DNA of 15,792 bases from contig JAMCQR010000010.1 of the NCBI GenBank assembly GCA_023379555.1, positions 1 through 15,792 on the forward strand. Direction: 5' to 3'. The notes beneath the pieces were generated by a model. The model saw only the letters and a list, made by a program, of their open reading frames with translations. It had not been told where the DNA came from and made no database searches. The position numbers and the translations under genes were made by a program. Positions 6,845-13,404 of the stretch are shown here, in pieces (position 1 is the stretch's first letter; the number at the start of each line of letters is the position of its first letter). Origin of the DNA: Thermoplasmatota archaeon (lineage in GTDB: Archaea; Thermoplasmatota; Thermoplasmata; Thermoplasmatales; GCA-001856825).

Positions 6845-6985
6845 ATGCGAAAAATAACCACTATTAGTATAGAGGAAAGTGTGTTACAGTCTGCACGGTC
6901 AGCAGGTTTGAATAACTCAAAGCACGTTGAGACTAGACTGCTTGAATCCTCAAAAACCAAAATTCGCCAGTTCTCGGCCAAATAG
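6845..6985 (+). CDS. Small ribbon-helix-helix-like DNA-binding protein
   Basis: A 46-residue ORF from ATG 6845 to TAG 6983-6985. Its pattern is that of the ribbon-helix-helix/CopG-like fold: a short strand 'RKITTISIEESV', helix 1 'LQSARSAGL', the turn 'NNSKHVET', and helix 2 'HVETRLLESSKTKI'. Such proteins dimerise and bind operator DNA through the strand. It ends six bases before the right attachment repeat, in a different frame from the integrase. In the excised circle it would lie directly upstream of the integrase gene, so it could be an autoregulator or recombination directionality factor of the element. It has no visible toxin partner. It is short for the family but complete for the core fold. 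Assignment rests on pattern alone. Confidence 0.55.
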   Translation: MRKITTISIEESVLQSARSAGLNNSKHVETRLLESSKTKIRQFSAK

Positions 6986-6990
6986 GGCAG

Positions 6991-7048
6991 TGCGGAGGGC
7001 CGGATTTGAACCGGCGAACCCCTATAGGAACAGATCTTGAGTCTGTCG
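6991..7048. repeat. attR, 58-bp direct repeat within the intact tRNA-Leu gene
   Basis: A perfect copy of 450-507. Here it is continuous with the 5' half of the tRNA (7049-7075), so the element restores a complete tRNA gene on integration. The repeat stops at the 5' side of the anticodon stem, placing crossover in or near the anticodon loop or the T arm, as usual for this class. Confidence 0.95.
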
Positions 7049-7075
7049 CCTTTGGCCAAGCTCGGCAACCTCCGC
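6992..7075 (-). tRNA. tRNA-Leu (anticodon CAA)
   Basis: An 84-nt class II tRNA on the minus strand. The acceptor GCGGAGG pairs with CCTCCGC. The D-arm is GCCGAGC...GGC. The anticodon stem ACAGA/TCTGT encloses the loop CTCAAGA (anticodon CAA, which reads UUG). A long variable arm TCCTATAGGGGTTC marks a leucine tRNA, and the T-arm is GCCGG-TTCAAAT-CCGGC. CCA is not encoded. The 3' 57 nt are also part of the right attachment repeat of the integrated element. Confidence 0.96.
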
Positions 7076-7094
7076 TTGAGGGTGAACTGTTGGG

Positions 7095-7106
7095 AATTTA
7101 AATTAC
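7095..7106 (-). promoter_or_regulatory. TATA box of the tRNA-Leu gene
   Basis: On the minus strand TAATTTAAATT is centred about 25 nt upstream of the first tRNA base (7075), the standard archaeal TATA position. The box overlaps the stop codon of the glycine dehydrogenase subunit 2 gene (7098-7100). Confidence 0.6.
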
Positions 7107-8573
7107 TTGCTGTAGGGGCTCTTTATGCTCCTTCCTCAGCATCCTCAGGGTCGGTCTAGGGTTCTTTGAAGCATCCACGTCGTCTATTCTGGTGACCTTC
7201 AAGTTCACCGGTTCATTTTCAAAGGTTTCGTGTGGCAACTTCAGAGTCTGCCTCACAGTCTCTATAAATAAATCCATCTCGGCTTTAGTAGCACTCTCGG
7301 TAGGTTCTACCATCAGGGCCTCTGGAACGATAAGGGGGAAGTAAATAGTTGGGGCGTGGACTCCGTTGTCGATAAGATGTTTAGCTATGTCTCCAGCCTT
7401 AGGCATGCTTGCTCCCACGGAAGAGGCGACAAATTCATGCTTCTTTAAAGTCTTCCCAGGCACTGACATGAATTCTTGTACTTTCTTCCTCATGTAATTT
7501 GAGTTCAGGACGGCAGTTTCGCATGCATCTCTGAGCCCTTCCTCTCCCATCATCTTGATGTAAGTCCAGGCTCGTACCAACACTCCAAAGTTTCCGAAGA
7601 AACTCGCAACTTTTCCAATGGTCTTCGGCGGAACGTAGTCGTCGTGGTACTTATCGCCGTCAAAAGTGATCATTGGATAGGGCAGGAAATCCTTGAGTTT
7701 TTCAACAACGCCCACAGGTCCCGCACCAGGTCCTCCACCTCCATGTGGTGTAGAAAAAGTCTTGTGGAGATTGAGGTGGACGATATCAAATCCCATCTTG
7801 GCGGGAGTCGTCTTTGTCATTATTCCATTCAAATTTGCTCCGTCATAGTAAAGCAACGCTCCCTTGGAATGAGCATAGTTTGCCATTTCCAGAATCTTGT
7901 CCTCGAATATTCCGAGAGTATTTGGATTCGTTATCATGAATGCAGCTGTCTTTTCGGTGACCGCTTCCTTGAACTTTTCTATATCGACAGTGCCATCCGG
8001 AGCTGAAGGTATCTGAACAACGTCAAAGCCAGCCATGTGGGACGATGCTGGATTTGAACCGTGTGCCGAATCAGGTACAACTACCTCTCTTCTTGTATCG
8101 AGTTGCTTCGTGCATTCAAAATAGGCTCTCACTATGGACAATCCTGTGAATTCTCCACCTGCACCAGCCAAGGGTTGCAGGGTCATCTCATCCATACCAG
8201 TTATGATCTTCAGTGATTCAGCGAGTTCGTAGAGCAACTTCAGGGCTCCCTGAACATCGTTGCTGTCCTGGAGGGGGTGAATCATCCTGAAACCCTCAAG
8301 GACTGCGATTTCATCATTGATCTTCGGGTTGTATTTCATCGTACACGATCCCAGTGGGTAGAAACCAGAATCGGCTCCGAAATTCATCTCAGAGAGTTTC
8401 ACGTAGTGCCTGATCACCGAGAACTCCTCCCTGTCTCCTATCCCTGCGCTGCCTCTTTTCATCATTTCTGGTATGTCCACTCTGAATTTCTGATTCTCCA
8501 AGGGTATCTTAATGGTCCTCCTTCCCTTCAGGTCCAAAATGATCGGTTCATCGAACACCGCTTGATGATACAT
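7098..8573 (-). CDS. gcvPB: Glycine dehydrogenase (decarboxylating) subunit 2
   Basis: A 491-residue PLP-dependent subunit of the glycine cleavage system P-protein. With subunit 1 it decarboxylates glycine and transfers the aminomethyl group to the lipoyl arm of H-protein. Family landmarks are 'FYPLGSCTMKYNP', 'QPLAGAGGEFTGL', 'DSAHGSNPASSHMAGF', 'ITNPNTLGIFE', 'YDGANLNG' and 'HLNLHKTFSTPHGGGGPG', in which K271 is the expected PLP-binding lysine. Length is normal for the archaeal and bacterial split form. The ATG follows the stop of subunit 1 directly (TAGATG on the minus strand), and a strong GGGAGGTGG ribosome-binding site lies inside the end of that gene. The two are thus one operon with coupled translation. 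Genes for T- and H-protein are not in the window. Confidence 0.97.
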   Translation of the reverse strand: MYHQAVFDEPIILDLKGRRTIKIPLENQKFRVDIPEMMKRGSAGIGDREEFSVIRHYVKLSEMNFGADSGFYPLGSCTMKYNPKINDEIAVLEGFRMIHPLQDSNDVQGALKLLYELAESLKIITGMDEMTLQPLAGAGGEFTGLSIVRAYFECTKQLDTRREVVVPDSAHGSNPASSHMAGFDVVQIPSAPDGTVDIEKFKEAVTEKTAAFMITNPNTLGIFEDKILEMANYAHSKGALLYYDGANLNGIMTKTTPAKMGFDIVHLNLHKTFSTPHGGGGPGAGPVGVVEKLKDFLPYPMITFDGDKYHDDYVPPKTIGKVASFFGNFGVLVRAWTYIKMMGEEGLRDACETAVLNSNYMRKKVQEFMSVPGKTLKKHEFVASSVGASMPKAGDIAKHLIDNGVHAPTIYFPLIVPEALMVEPTESATKAEMDLFIETVRQTLKLPHETFENEPVNLKVTRIDDVDASKNPRPTLRMLRKEHKEPLQQVI

Positions 8574-9905
8574 CTATGCCACCTCCCTCAGGAATTCCTT
8601 ATAAGCGTTGAAATCGTCACTGGTATTTCTTTCCGTAACGTTTACCACTATGTTGGTTTGATTGCGGTCATTATAACCATAGTTCTTTCCAAGTGCATAT
8701 CCCGGGATCAGATTGAATTTCTTCGCAATCCTGCAAACGAATGTCTTCGACTCCTTCAATCTGATTAAAAACTCGTTGAAAACGGGTGATCCATCGTATG
8801 GCATCGTGACGCCAAATTCCCTCACGATATCCATCAATTCCCTTGTCCTTCCCATGTTTATTTCACCGATCTTTTTGAGTCCCGAATCTCCCATCAGAGA
8901 AAGGTAGACTGCCGAAGCCACAGCCATCAAAGCTTGATTGCTCGTCATGTTGGTCACCGCTTTCTCCCTCCTGATGTGTTGTTCCCGCGTTTGCAAAATC
9001 ATGGAGAAAGCGACTTTTCCGTTGTGGTCCTTGGTAATACCCATTATCTTACCAGGCATCTTCCTGATGTATTGCTCCTTCGTAGCAAACATGCCCACGA
9101 CCGGGCCTCCAAAATTGAGTCCAAGACCGAGAACCTGACCGTCTCCAATGGCTATGTCGGCACCGAATTTTCCAGGTGGAGCAAGAACACCAAGGGATAT
9201 CGGGTTTACTCCCGCGACGAATATCCTTTCCTCACCTATGATTTCCTTCGTTCTTGGAACGTTGGTGTCAATTATGCCGAACATATTTGGGTATTCAACG
9301 TAGACGCCAGAAGTATTCTCATTCAATGCTTCCTTCAATCTCTCTAAATCTATCATTCCCTTCTCGTCGAAATCTATTTCCTTGACCTTGATTTCCGCTC
9401 CTCTGGCGTAATTGTCCAGGACAGCCCGCTTGTTCTTGCTCAGGTATTTGGGTACGATGAACTCGTCCTTTCCTGTTATCATCTTGGCCATTCTAGCTGC
9501 CTCTCCGAGGGAAGTTGAGACGTCGTACATCGATGAATTCACAGCGTCCATCTGAAACAACTCGGCTGCAAGGCTCTGGTATTCAAAGAGTGCCTGCATA
9601 ATTCCCTGTGAAATTTCTGCCTGATATGGGGTGTACGCCGTTAGGAACTCATTCCTATTGATTACATTGGAAATCGCTGCTGGAACGAAATGATTGTAGA
9701 GACCGAAGCCAAGGAACGAGTGTTCTTGGTTGACGGTCTTGTTCATCCCCGCGTACGCGCTCGCCACTCTTCTTATTTCATCTTCGTCCATCCCTTTTGG
9801 GAGACCTAGTGTTTTGGTACGGATTGCTTCTGGAATGTCTGCGAATAGTTCGTCTGGACTCTTGATTTTTAACTCCTTTAATAAATCTGTTAGGTCGTTG
9901 TTCAT
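8574..9905 (-). CDS. gcvPA: Glycine dehydrogenase (decarboxylating) subunit 1
   Basis: A 443-residue partner of the downstream subunit 2 in the split P-protein of the glycine cleavage system. Recognised by 'SFLGFGLYNHFVPAAI' and 'FLTAYTPYQAEISQGI' near residues 63-98, 'YDVSTSLGEAARMA', 'VEYPNMFGIID', 'LGLGLNFGGPVVGMFAT' and 'REQHIRREKAVTNMTSNQAL'. This half has the aminotransferase-like fold but lacks the PLP lysine, which is on subunit 2. It is the first gene of the two-gene operon. The ATG at 9905 has no clear ribosome-binding site and has a TATA-like box about 27 nt upstream, consistent with a leaderless transcript. Length is normal for the family. Confidence 0.97.
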   Translation of the reverse strand: MNNDLTDLLKELKIKSPDELFADIPEAIRTKTLGLPKGMDEDEIRRVASAYAGMNKTVNQEHSFLGFGLYNHFVPAAISNVINRNEFLTAYTPYQAEISQGIMQALFEYQSLAAELFQMDAVNSSMYDVSTSLGEAARMAKMITGKDEFIVPKYLSKNKRAVLDNYARGAEIKVKEIDFDEKGMIDLERLKEALNENTSGVYVEYPNMFGIIDTNVPRTKEIIGEERIFVAGVNPISLGVLAPPGKFGADIAIGDGQVLGLGLNFGGPVVGMFATKEQYIRKMPGKIMGITKDHNGKVAFSMILQTREQHIRREKAVTNMTSNQALMAVASAVYLSLMGDSGLKKIGEINMGRTRELMDIVREFGVTMPYDGSPVFNEFLIRLKESKTFVCRIAKKFNLIPGYALGKNYGYNDRNQTNIVVNVTERNTSDDFNAYKEFLREVA

Positions 9906-9923
9906 GATATCGTCATGGTATGG

Positions 9924-9939
9924 TTTAAAGGGATAAAAT
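9924..9939 (-). promoter_or_regulatory. Promoter-like box of the gcvPA-gcvPB operon
   Basis: On the minus strand AATTTTATCCCTTTAAA lies about 20-34 nt before the ATG at 9905, the position for a TATA/BRE element of a leaderless archaeal transcript. The exact TATA core (TTTTAT or TTTAAA) cannot be decided. Confidence 0.45.
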
Positions 9940-9986
9940 TGTTTTACATTTGAGAGCGGGAAATCTCACATCATTCGAAAAAGTGA

Positions 9987-10420
9987 AAGAAGGTGAACTA
10001 CTATTCTCAACAGTACCAGAAACCCGAACTGAAGAAAGCCTTCCCCTAATTCAGGGAAATCCGTTCCCAGGTACTGCAGTACGTCGCGAGGAGAGTGGAT
10101 CGCGCTTACCAGAACTTCTTCAGAAGAATTGAAGAAAGGCGATCGGAAAAGCAACAGACAGGAGGATTTCCGAGGTTCAAGCCACGACAACGCTACCGAT
10201 CGATTACGTACCCGCAGTCTGGTTTTGATGTTCTGGAAAACGGCCATCTGAAGCTCTCTGATTGTATCTTTCACTGCGATAGCTGTGGTCTAGTGATCGA
10301 CAGGATCTCAACGCAGCCTTCAACATCCACAATCGAGATCTGGAAGAACTAGGGAGGGGCACTCCCGAAGTCACGCCTGTGGAAATTGGGGCGCTACCAG
10401 CAATGGCAGCTCCGGCCTGA
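9987..10420 (+). pseudogene. tnpB: TnpB (IS200/IS605-type OrfB) relic, internally deleted
   Basis: The plus strand reads 'KKVNYYSQQYQKPELKKAFP', an in-frame TAA (10047-10049), 'SQVLQYVARRVDRAYQNFFRR', 'GGFPRFKPRQRYRSITYPQS' and 'GFDVLENGHLKLS'. It then jumps near 10258-10265 straight to the C-terminal zinc finger 'FHCDSCGLVIDR'. After a one-base loss near 10305 comes 'DLNAAFNIHNRDLEELGRGT' with 'PEVTPVEIGALPA', ending at TGA 10418-10420. These are the N-terminal and C-terminal signatures of TnpB, the RNA-guided nuclease of IS200/IS605/IS607 elements. About 150-200 central residues with most of the RuvC site are deleted, so it is inactive. No TnpA is present. It sits between the glycine dehydrogenase operon and the MFS gene. 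Confidence 0.85.
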
Positions 10421-10462
10421 GAAGCAGGAAGCCCAAGGCTTCAGTCGTGGGAGGATGTCACT
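10421..10462 (+). repeat. IS605-type right-end remnant with hairpin
   Basis: Directly after the TnpB stop, GAAGCC-CAA-GGCTTC (10428-10442) forms a perfect 6-bp stem with a 3-nt loop, followed by AGTCGTGGGAGGATGTCAC. This resembles, from memory, the conserved right end of archaeal IS200/IS605-group elements, which doubles as the 3' part of the guide (omega) RNA scaffold. It appears intact although the protein gene is broken. Whether it is transcribed is unknown. Confidence 0.6.
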
Positions 10463-10485
10463 TTGGCTGAAAAGGTATTTACTTT

Positions 10486-11664
10486 GTGACTGGTTTTGGC
10501 ATCGTGGACCAGAAATACTTGCTCTTCCTCACCAGAACTCTAAGGGGGTTCATATATGGAGTGTTCTCCGTCATCACTATCATATATCTCATAAGAGGAG
10601 GGTTGAGTCCACTCGAATCTGGAGTTACGGTCACTGGATCTATTCTATTCGGCTCCTTTCTGACATTTCTTATCACCTCAAGATACGGCCTGGGTTACTC
10701 AAAGCTGTTTTTGGTGCTGTTTTCCATCCTGCTCCTGGTAGGTATTTCCGGTTTCTATCTCCTGCAAAATCCAGTTCTGAAGGCGCTATTTTCGATCATA
10801 GGATCCCTAGGAGTCAATCCATCAGATAACACTCTTTTCTCAGCTTTCGAACAACCTCTGATCGCGCGCATTAAAGTGGGTCAGTCGTCCAAAAACAAAC
10901 TTTTTGCCCTATACACATTTGGGGGCTACATCGCAGCATCAGTTGGGGCAGGCTCCCTCAATCTCGGTCTTAACATATCATTTGAGGTCTCGATGATATT
11001 TGCTGGAATCATTGTTGTCACCTACTTTTTCATACCATCAAATAAGGAAAAGAGACGGGTAATAGTCTCTTCTGTTTCAAAGAAGAGCAAGATCATCGCA
11101 CGGGATGTCAGTGCACTTTTTTCCGTTGATGCAGTGGCCGGCGGGTTCGTACTGCAGGGATTGATGGCATACTGGTTTAGTCTAAGGTACAACTTCAATT
11201 TCTCTCAGCTTGGGTACATTTTTACCGTAGTAGACGTCATAACAGCCATTTCCGTCTTGCTGACTCCGTTTATAGCATCCAAGATAGGTCTAGTGAATAC
11301 CATGGTCTTTACACACATCCCTTCAAATATATTCCTTATCCTGATCCCACTTGTTCCCACGCTATCGCTCTCCCTCTTGTTCCTGTTCCTTAGGCAGACT
11401 CTGAGTCAAATGGATGTCCCGACTAGGCAGTCCTACCTCAACAGTATAGTTGACGAGGACGACAGGAGTTATGTGGTGGGGGTGTCTAACGCCTTCAGGA
11501 GCGCAGCAAGTGGTTCATCCCCTTACATATCATCTTACCTGATTTCTGTCGCTGCAGGCTCTCTCTCTTTTGTTGCTGGAGGTTTAATAAAAATAGGTTA
11601 TGATATTGCTATGTACAAAAGGTTCAAATCGGTAAAAGAGAATTATGGGACAGAGAAAAAATGA
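10486..11664 (+). CDS. MFS-type membrane transporter
   Basis: A 392-residue polytopic membrane protein with about 10-12 hydrophobic helices. It opens with 'YLLFLTRTLRGFIYGVFSVI' and has a central charged loop (about 186-205, 'NKEKRRVIVSSVSKKSK') dividing two six-helix halves, the usual plan of the major facilitator superfamily. 'SQMDVPTRQSYLNSIVDEDDRS' in the second half resembles the loop of MFS efflux-type proteins ('R.....D..ER'). The substrate is unknown. The GTG at 10486 is chosen as the first start after an in-frame stop (10468-10470); GTG 10504 is an alternative. The gene begins only about 25 bp after the TnpB right-end remnant, so the insertion may have replaced or supplied its promoter. 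Its stop overlaps the start of the next gene (ATGA). Confidence 0.82.
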   Translation: MTGFGIVDQKYLLFLTRTLRGFIYGVFSVITIIYLIRGGLSPLESGVTVTGSILFGSFLTFLITSRYGLGYSKLFLVLFSILLLVGISGFYLLQNPVLKALFSIIGSLGVNPSDNTLFSAFEQPLIARIKVGQSSKNKLFALYTFGGYIAASVGAGSLNLGLNISFEVSMIFAGIIVVTYFFIPSNKEKRRVIVSSVSKKSKIIARDVSALFSVDAVAGGFVLQGLMAYWFSLRYNFNFSQLGYIFTVVDVITAISVLLTPFIASKIGLVNTMVFTHIPSNIFLILIPLVPTLSLSLLFLFLRQTLSQMDVPTRQSYLNSIVDEDDRSYVVGVSNAFRSAASGSSPYISSYLISVAAGSLSFVAGGLIKIGYDIAMYKRFKSVKENYGTEKK

Positions 11665-11897
11665 CAGTCCTGTCACTCTGTTACATATGCGGCCTTCCTG
11701 CAGGTGTGTCCTGTAAGTTATGTGGTAAGCCCGTTTGTTCAGAGCATTATGTCGCGAAGCTTGAATTGTGCGTTAAGTGTGCTGGGAAGATCCATTCCCA
11801 GAGGTTAATCTATAAAAAGCTGAAGGTAGAGATTCCACATTCGACATCTGCGATACCATTGAAAAACACAGTTTCCAGAAATCATAATCGGTCTTGA
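11661..11897 (+). CDS. Small zinc-finger protein
   Basis: A 78-residue protein whose first 50 residues hold a Cys/His array: C7, C10, C18, C21, C26, H29, C37, C40 ('CYICG...CKLCGKPVCSEH...CVKC'). This should bind two zinc ions in cross-brace fashion and resembles a B-box/zf-HIT-type knuckle. The ATG overlaps the stop of the upstream transporter by four bases, so the two are probably co-translated. The basic tail beyond residue 50 is encoded opposite the end of the convergent TOPRIM gene (125-bp overlap). The same Cys/His spacing occurs at the C-terminus of the Mrr-like nuclease in the integrated element. Function unknown; a protein- or RNA-interaction module is the best guess. Confidence 0.7.
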   Translation: MTVLSLCYICGLPAGVSCKLCGKPVCSEHYVAKLELCVKCAGKIHSQRLIYKKLKVEIPHSTSAIPLKNTVSRNHNRS

Positions 11898-12189
11898 CCT
11901 CATACGAATTAAGGTGTCTTATCAGCGACGAAGTGAGCCTCTTGCCCTTCGAATCCCAGTCTAGAAGAAGTATGACTTCTTTGTGATCTTTCGAAAGATT
12001 CCTGCAGAAGCCTTCGATGGTCATTCGGGAATGAAGCGGAAAAATTTCACCTTCGAAGTTCAACTTCCTGAGAGCAATTACGTCGTTCTTGCCTTCCACC
12101 ACGATCGGTACCGATCGATTCCTCTCTTTCAGGTCCTCTAGTGATTTGAAGATCTTTTCAACGTTGTCCTTTGCACTCAACGGACTCAC
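11773..12189 (-). CDS. TOPRIM-domain protein
   Basis: A 138-residue protein that is essentially one TOPRIM domain. The conserved glutamate is in 'VPIVVEGKNDVIALRKL' (E32) and the DxD pair in 'VILLLDWDSKGKRL' (D77, D79). Such Mg-binding domains occur in topoisomerases, primases (DnaG), OLD nucleases and RNase M5; small archaeal single-domain versions of similar size exist and are mostly uncharacterised. The C-terminal 'VESLPSAFYRL' fits the end of these proteins, so the overlap with the convergent zinc-finger gene appears genuine. It is the third gene of a minus-strand set, seven bases after the methyltransferase gene. Nucleic-acid processing is likely; the exact reaction is not known. Confidence 0.82.
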   Translation of the reverse strand: MSPLSAKDNVEKIFKSLEDLKERNRSVPIVVEGKNDVIALRKLNFEGEIFPLHSRMTIEGFCRNLSKDHKEVILLLDWDSKGKRLTSSLIRHLNSYEVKTDYDFWKLCFSMVSQMSNVESLPSAFYRLTSGNGSSQHT

Positions 12190-12196
12190 CTTCTAA

Positions 12197-12889
12197 TCAG
12201 ATTGCCTTCGCCCTCACTATCAGTTTCTCCGACCAAGTCCTCAACGGAGAGAGATCATAATCCCCAAAAGTTCCGTCGACTTCAAAATTCTCTGAATCGA
12301 GCATCTCTCCCAGTTCCACTAATGTTATTGGATAAATGGTAATAGTCTTTTCCACATTTCTTTTCGTCCGGTTGAATATGCTGTAGGAGTACCTGAGATC
12401 ATAGTGGTCCTTGATCTTCTTTGCCCTCATCTTGAGGAATATCTTCAAATCTCCGTCGTTGAACTCAGAGATATCGTACGTACTCCTCTTGAGGTTGAAC
12501 CCATTTATGACGTCCACGAAGAGAAATCCGTCCTTGTTCAGCACTCTTCTCGCCTCCTTCAGAATGATCTTCTTTTCTCTGTTTGGCACCAGCAGTAAAC
12601 TGTTGAGGCCCACGATAACGGTGTTGAAGTGTTTCTTGAATGGGAGGGACCGTGCATCCCCCATGACCTTTATGAATTCGTTCTCAGAACGTTGCAGCAT
12701 GTTTCTGTTTATTTCCAGACCTACCCCACCCTTGAACCTTGAGATGATCCTGCCAGTCCCAGCAAACAGTTCCAGGCAGGGGGAGAAAGCTGACAGAGAC
12801 TTGTAGAAGTTTACATCCCGATTGAATATTCCATATATCTTGTCATAGTACATCGACTCGAAGTTATAGAAGTCCTCAGTTTCATTCAT
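12197..12889 (-). CDS. Class I SAM-dependent methyltransferase
   Basis: A 230-residue protein with a Rossmann-type methyltransferase core. Motif I is 'CLELFAGTGRIISRF' (about 38-52), the acidic motif II is 'GVGLEINRNML' (E79 or so), 'VMGDARSLPFKKHFNTVIVG' carries motifs III and IV, and 'EARRVLNKDGFLFVDV' is the typical post-motif strand and helix. This is the Methyltransf_11/25 type that acts on small molecules, RNA or protein; the substrate cannot be read from the sequence. Its ATG overlaps the stop of the adenosine-specific kinase gene (12886-12889), indicating an operon, with the TOPRIM gene following closely. Confidence 0.87.
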   Translation of the reverse strand: MNETEDFYNFESMYYDKIYGIFNRDVNFYKSLSAFSPCLELFAGTGRIISRFKGGVGLEINRNMLQRSENEFIKVMGDARSLPFKKHFNTVIVGLNSLLLVPNREKKIILKEARRVLNKDGFLFVDVINGFNLKRSTYDISEFNDGDLKIFLKMRAKKIKDHYDLRYSYSIFNRTKRNVEKTITIYPITLVELGEMLDSENFEVDGTFGDYDLSPLRTWSEKLIVRAKAI

Positions 12890-13365
12890 CTCTTGTATCC
12901 TATCGTCCTCAGAAACTCTCTTCTTTCCTTTGCGTCCTCGTCTCTCTCGACACCCAGTGGCCGTTCTCCATCAAGCACTCCCATCACCCCTCTCCTGTCC
13001 CCATCCTCAGCAACCACGACGGAGATAGGGTTGGATGTGGCCGCAAATATGTTGAGCACTTCTGGGACGTTCCTGATGTGGGGTATCACGTTGATCGGGA
13101 ATGAACTTTCGAGATGAATCACGAAGACGTGTCCAGCCGCCAACCTCTCGGCATTCTTGACCGCCCGTTGGGTCAGGGTCTCATCATTTCCATCAAATCT
13201 GATCAGTCTCTTGCCCGATGCCTCGCAGAATGCGATTCCAAACTTGGCAGTAGGGGAAGAATTCTTGATCGACTCGTAGAGATCTTCGACTGTCTTAATG
13301 AAGTGGGCCTGACCGACAATCACATTTTCTTCCTCTTTTTCGATGTTAACAACAGTCAAATTCAC
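12886..13365 (-). CDS. Adenosine-specific kinase (DUF355 family)
   Basis: A 159-residue protein matching the adenosine-specific kinase family throughout: 'VIVGQAHFIKTVEDLYESI', 'AKFGIAFCEASGKRLIRFDG', 'AAGHVFVIHLESSFPINV', 'VPEVLNIFAATSNPISVVVA', 'GVMGVLDGERPLGVE' and the terminal 'RTIGYKR'. Length is that of the family (about 160). Members from archaea and Thermotogae are small oligomeric proteins named from structural and binding work; the in vivo role is poorly defined. It is the first gene of a minus-strand operon with a methyltransferase and a TOPRIM protein. ATG 13365 is about 25 nt from an AT-rich box (13384-13394), consistent with a leaderless transcript. Confidence 0.92.
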   Translation of the reverse strand: MNLTVVNIEKEEENVIVGQAHFIKTVEDLYESIKNSSPTAKFGIAFCEASGKRLIRFDGNDETLTQRAVKNAERLAAGHVFVIHLESSFPINVIPHIRNVPEVLNIFAATSNPISVVVAEDGDRRGVMGVLDGERPLGVERDEDAKERREFLRTIGYKR

Positions 13366-13378
13366 AGGTTGTGATTAG

Positions 13379-13400
13379 CAAATTCATAAATAAACTTATT
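13379..13400. promoter_or_regulatory. Shared AT-rich divergent promoter region
   Basis: The 39-bp gap between the adenosine-specific kinase start (13365, minus) and the next gene (plus) contains ATTCATAAATAAACTTATTTT. On the minus strand TTTATTTATG lies about 25 nt before ATG 13365. On the plus strand ACTTATTTT lies about 27 nt before GTG 13423. Confidence 0.45.
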
Positions 13401-13404
13401 TTCC

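Larger units (their letters stand above)
450..7048. mobile_element. Integrated genetic element in a tRNA-Leu gene
   Basis: The segment is bounded by two perfect 58-bp direct repeats (450-507 and 6991-7048). They match the 3' part of the tRNA-Leu gene from anticodon stem to 3' end. The intact tRNA is at the right boundary and a displaced 3' fragment is at the left, the standard footprint of tyrosine-recombinase integration into a tRNA gene. A tyrosine recombinase gene begins inside the left repeat. The cargo is AT-rich and includes insertion-sequence relics, a restriction-modification relic, an Mrr-like nuclease, a surface protein and orphan ORFs. No replication initiator, capsid or conjugation gene is recognisable, so whether it was a virus, plasmid or integrative mobilisable element cannot be decided. 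Several genes are broken, suggesting a resident, decaying element, although integrase and both att sites look intact. Confidence 0.93.

Noticed and set aside
6845..6985. Small RHH ORF as the antitoxin of a toxin-antitoxin pair
   Set aside because: No toxin-like ORF is adjacent on either strand in the integrated form, and the neighbour in the circular form is the integrase.
8277..8768. Long plus-strand reading frame of 163 residues
   Set aside because: It lies opposite the highly conserved glycine dehydrogenase genes and has no family features; it is a coding shadow. The same applies to frames at 7644-8006 and 8934-9347.
10386..10829. A 147-residue plus-strand frame
   Set aside because: It starts in the TnpB right-end relic and runs out of frame through the membrane-helix coding region of the MFS gene; composition is unlike a protein.
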